This document shows positions 61,803-64,000 of a stretch of 64,000 nt of DNA, piece after piece. The DNA is from Tragulus kanchil (taxonomy: Eukaryota; Chordata; Mammalia; Artiodactyla; Tragulidae). The position numbers and the translations under genes are program-made. Below the pieces are notes generated by a model. The model made no database searches, was not told where the DNA came from, and saw only the letters and a list, made by a program, of their open reading frames with translations. The stretch is taken from contig JAIOJX010000004.1 in assembly GCA_022376925.1 (NCBI GenBank), positions 123,715,123 through 123,779,122 of the forward strand, written 5' to 3'. Position 1 is the stretch's first letter, and each line of letters starts with the position of its first letter.

Positions 61803-62384
61803 GAGAAGGACCTTTTCTCCGCACTCTCTCCAGCATTTATTGTCTGCAGATTTTTTGAAGATGGCCATTCTGACGGGTGTGAGGTGATATCTCATTGTAG
61901 TTTTAATTTGCATTTCTCTAATAATAAGCGAGGTTGAGCATCGTTTCATGTGCTTTTGGGCCATCTGTATGTCCTCTTTGGAGAGGCGTCTCTTTAGGTC
62001 TTTTTCCCACTTTTTGATTGGGTTGTTCGTTTTCCAAGTGCTGAGTTGTCTGAGTTGCTTGTAGATCTTGGAGATTAATTCTTTGTCTGTTGTTTCATTT
62101 GCTATGATTTTCTCCCACTCTGTGGGGTGTCTGTTGAGCCTTTTTGTAATTTCTTTTGCTGTACAAAAGCTTTTAAGTTTCATGAGATCCCATATGTTCA
62201 TTTTTCTTTTCAGTTCTGCTATTTTAGTTGGTGGGTCAGAGAAGATCTTGCTTTGATGTATGTCCTTGAGGGTTTTGCCTATATTCTCCTCTAAGAGTTT
62301 GATGGTTTCTGGTCTTACATTTAGGTCTTTAATCCATTTTGAATTGATCTTAGTGTATGGTGTCAGGGAATGTTCCAATTTCAT
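61803..62384 (-). pseudogene. L1 ORF2 C-terminal part, inverted segment
   Basis: The minus frame reads [20 protein letters not shown], through [20 protein letters not shown], to [10 protein letters not shown], just inside the cysteine cluster, where the L1 sequence ends at host DNA. The same frame continues about 9 codons into the flank. An identical frame is at 62875-63483 through duplication 17. It lacks endonuclease and reverse transcriptase domains. A dead fragment. Confidence 0.9.
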
Positions 62385-62617
62385 TTTTTTGCATGTAGCT
62401 GTCCAATTTTCCCAGCACCACTTGCTGAAGAGGCTGTCTTTGTCCCATTTTATAGTTTCTCCTCCTTTATCAAAAATAAGGTGCCCATAGGTGCGTGGGT
62501 GATACAGCCTCTATGGAAGACAGTCTGGAGATTTCTTAAAAAACTAAAAATAGAAGCACCCTATGACCCAGCAATCCCACTATTAGGCTTATATCCTGAT
62601 GAAATCAAAACTGAAAG
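61803..62617. mobile_element. Young L1, twin-primed inversion (first copy, cut)
   Basis: 61803-62500 is L1 ORF2 on the minus strand. At 62501 it switches to L1 on the plus strand (GATACAGCCTCTATGGAAGA), which stops at 62617 where duplication 17 restarts. See the fuller copy at 62902-64000. Confidence 0.9.
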
Positions 62618-62901
62618 CCCTGATTTTTACCACAAAAGCTTAGCAATTATGAGAGAGAACTATTTATATTTATCTGTTTATAAATTCATTTGTTGTTTTA
62701 AAAACTTCTATTAAAACATTAAAAGCTATATGCTGCTGCAGAGATCAAGGACACAGAATTTACAATATGAACCACTAAGTCCGGAAGAACAGAAAACTTT
62801 CTCACCCTGCCAAAAGAGATGATAGTCCTTTTATTGTTTGGGAGAAGGAATTTATAGGGGAGAACAAGAGAGTTTTAAGTGCCAGTATTAGGCCTTATAA
62901 A

Positions 62902-64000
62902 GAGAAGGACCTTTTCTCCGCACTCTCTCCAGCATTTATTGTCTGCAGATTTTTTGAAGATGGCCATTCTGACGGGTGTGAGGTGATATCTCATTGTAGT
63001 TTTAATTTGCATTTCTCTAATAATAAGCGAGGTTGAGCATCGTTTCATGTGCTTTTGGGCCATCTGTATGTCCTCTTTGGAGAGGCGTCTCTTTAGGTCT
63101 TTTTCCCACTTTTTGATTGGGTTGTTCGTTTTCCAAGTGCTGAGTTGTCTGAGTTGCTTGTAGATCTTGGAGATTAATTCTTTGTCTGTTGTTTCATTTG
63201 CTATGATTTTCTCCCACTCTGTGGGGTGTCTGTTGAGCCTTTTTGTAATTTCTTTTGCTGTACAAAAGCTTTTAAGTTTCATGAGATCCCATATGTTCAT
63301 TTTTCTTTTCAGTTCTGCTATTTTAGTTGGTGGGTCAGAGAAGATCTTGCTTTGATGTATGTCCTTGAGGGTTTTGCCTATATTCTCCTCTAAGAGTTTG
63401 ATGGTTTCTGGTCTTACATTTAGGTCTTTAATCCATTTTGAATTGATCTTAGTGTATGGTGTCAGGGAATGTTCCAATTTCATTTTTTTGCATGTAGCTG
63501 TCCAATTTTCCCAGCACCACTTGCTGAAGAGGCTGTCTTTGTCCCATTTTATAGTTTCTCCTCCTTTATCAAAAATAAGGTGCCCATAGGTGCGTGGGTG
63601 ATACAGCCTCTATGGAAGACAGTCTGGAGATTTCTTAAAAAACTAAAAATAGAAGCACCCTATGACCCAGCAATCCCACTATTAGGCTTATATCCTGATG
63701 AAATCAAAACTGAAAGAAGCACCTGTACCACAATGTTCATTGCAGCTCTCTATACAATAGCCAAAACGTGGAAGCAACCTAGATGTCCATCGACGAATGA
63801 ATGGATCCAGAAGCTCTGGTACATATATACAATGGAATACTACTCAGCTGTTAAAAGAAATGCAGAAGACTCAGTCCTAATGAAGTGGCTGGCTCTAGAA
63901 CCTATCATAAAAAGTGAAGTAAGTCAAAAAGAGAAAGACAAATACAGTATACTAACACACATATATGGAATCTAGTAGGACGGTCTTGATATCACACACA
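62902..64000. mobile_element. Young L1, twin-primed inversion (second copy, runs off window)
   Basis: 62902-63599 is ORF2 on the minus strand and 63600-64000 is ORF2 end plus 3' UTR on the plus strand. In normal order the minus piece precedes the plus piece, with only about a dozen residues (the HCWWEC part of the cysteine cluster) lost between them. Head-to-head inversion of the 5' part with a small loss is the hallmark of twin priming during L1 target-primed reverse transcription. The 3' tail and target-site duplication lie beyond the window. Confidence 0.92.
63600..63975 (+). pseudogene. L1 ORF2 C-terminal end, plus-strand segment
   Basis: The frame reads [20 protein letters not shown], then [20 protein letters not shown], to LTHIYGI and a TAG stop at 63973-63975, the normal ORF2 end. 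It is free of stops for about 125 codons, consistent with a young insertion. The apparent longer ORF from 63469 crosses the inversion and is an artefact. Confidence 0.9.

Larger units (their letters stand above)
61511..63716. repeat. Tandem duplication 17 (chained to 16)
   Basis: Copy 1 is 61511-62617 and copy 2 is 62612-63716, offset 1101 then 1099 (2-bp loss in an AGAGAAAA run near 61693), 6-bp overlap (TGAAAG). The sequence at 60371-60541 occurs three times (also 61511-61681 and 62612-62780). The unit includes most of an inverted L1. Confidence 0.96.

Noticed and set aside
61629..61937. 102-codon plus-strand ORF spanning the L1 flank
   Set aside because: It crosses from host DNA into the antisense of L1 ORF2, so it is a chance frame.
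63469..63975. 168-codon ORF as one protein
   Set aside because: The first part is antisense L1, the second sense L1, joined at the inversion at 63600. Only the second part has coding history.
1..64000. CRISPR array, operon, phage or bacterial mobile element
   Set aside because: No short regularly spaced repeats, no ribosome-binding-site-linked ORFs, and repeat families are mammalian throughout.
1..64000. Satellite DNA
   Set aside because: The 1.1-kb pairs share length but not sequence with each other and never exceed two or three copies.

Overview
The window looks like ruminant artiodactyl nuclear DNA. It is AT-rich, has no prokaryotic gene organisation, and is dense in retrotransposons whose combination marks ruminants: BovB (RTE) LINEs, Bov-tA/Bov-A SINEs built on BovB 3' ends, CHR-type tRNA-derived SINEs, artiodactyl L1 copies with a characteristic 3' UTR, and older MIR, L2, L1 and hAT remnants. 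I found no intact cellular protein-coding gene, rRNA, tRNA gene or CRISPR array. The longer open frames are pieces of L1 or BovB ORF2, or chance ORFs. Family names come from recalled consensus sequences, not from a database search.

The dominant feature is structural. Seventeen times, about once every 3.9 kb, a segment of 1.05-1.25 kb is immediately followed by a nearly identical second copy in the same orientation. Each pair is separated by at most 43 bp or overlaps by 2-6 bp. The junctions are near 614, 4819, 6673, 11767, 15035, 18182, 22212, 29451, 31596, 34470, 37830, 42303, 47634, 51005, 57289, 60556 and 62612. About 18 kb of the window is therefore redundant, and the underlying locus is nearer 45 kb. 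The duplications ignore the type of DNA they contain (unique sequence, old L1, BovB, SINEs). The uniform unit length with near-identity points first to an assembly fault, such as overlapping pieces laid end to end. A real duplication process with microhomology or short-insert junctions is the alternative that raw reads would decide.

Layout: 1-1.7 kb MIR plus a BovB 3' end; 1.9-3.4 kb a young 5'-truncated L1; 3.4-10.6 kb SINEs and unique DNA with a chained triplication; 10.6-19.3 kb hAT, Bov-tA, L2 and CHR-like SINEs inside three duplications; 19.9-20.4 kb BovB; 21.2-26.5 kb an old L1 carrying four nested insertions; 27-28.4 kb a young CHR-like SINE and unique DNA; 28.4-38.9 kb mostly unique DNA with a hAT/Bov-tA/retroposed-tail nest; 39.1-44.3 kb two BovB elements, one long and decayed; 44.3-53 kb L1 and BovB fragments, microsatellites and a polypurine tract; 53-55.3 kb a second long BovB; 56.2-58.4 kb an old inverted L1; 59.4-64 kb unique DNA followed by a young L1 with a twin-priming inversion that runs off the end.

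The points most worth checking are the duplication array, a CHR-headed SINE type with an unfamiliar body and tail (five loci), a roughly 60-90 nt polyadenylated RNA tail retroposed at two loci with target-site duplications, and two L1 twin-priming inversions.
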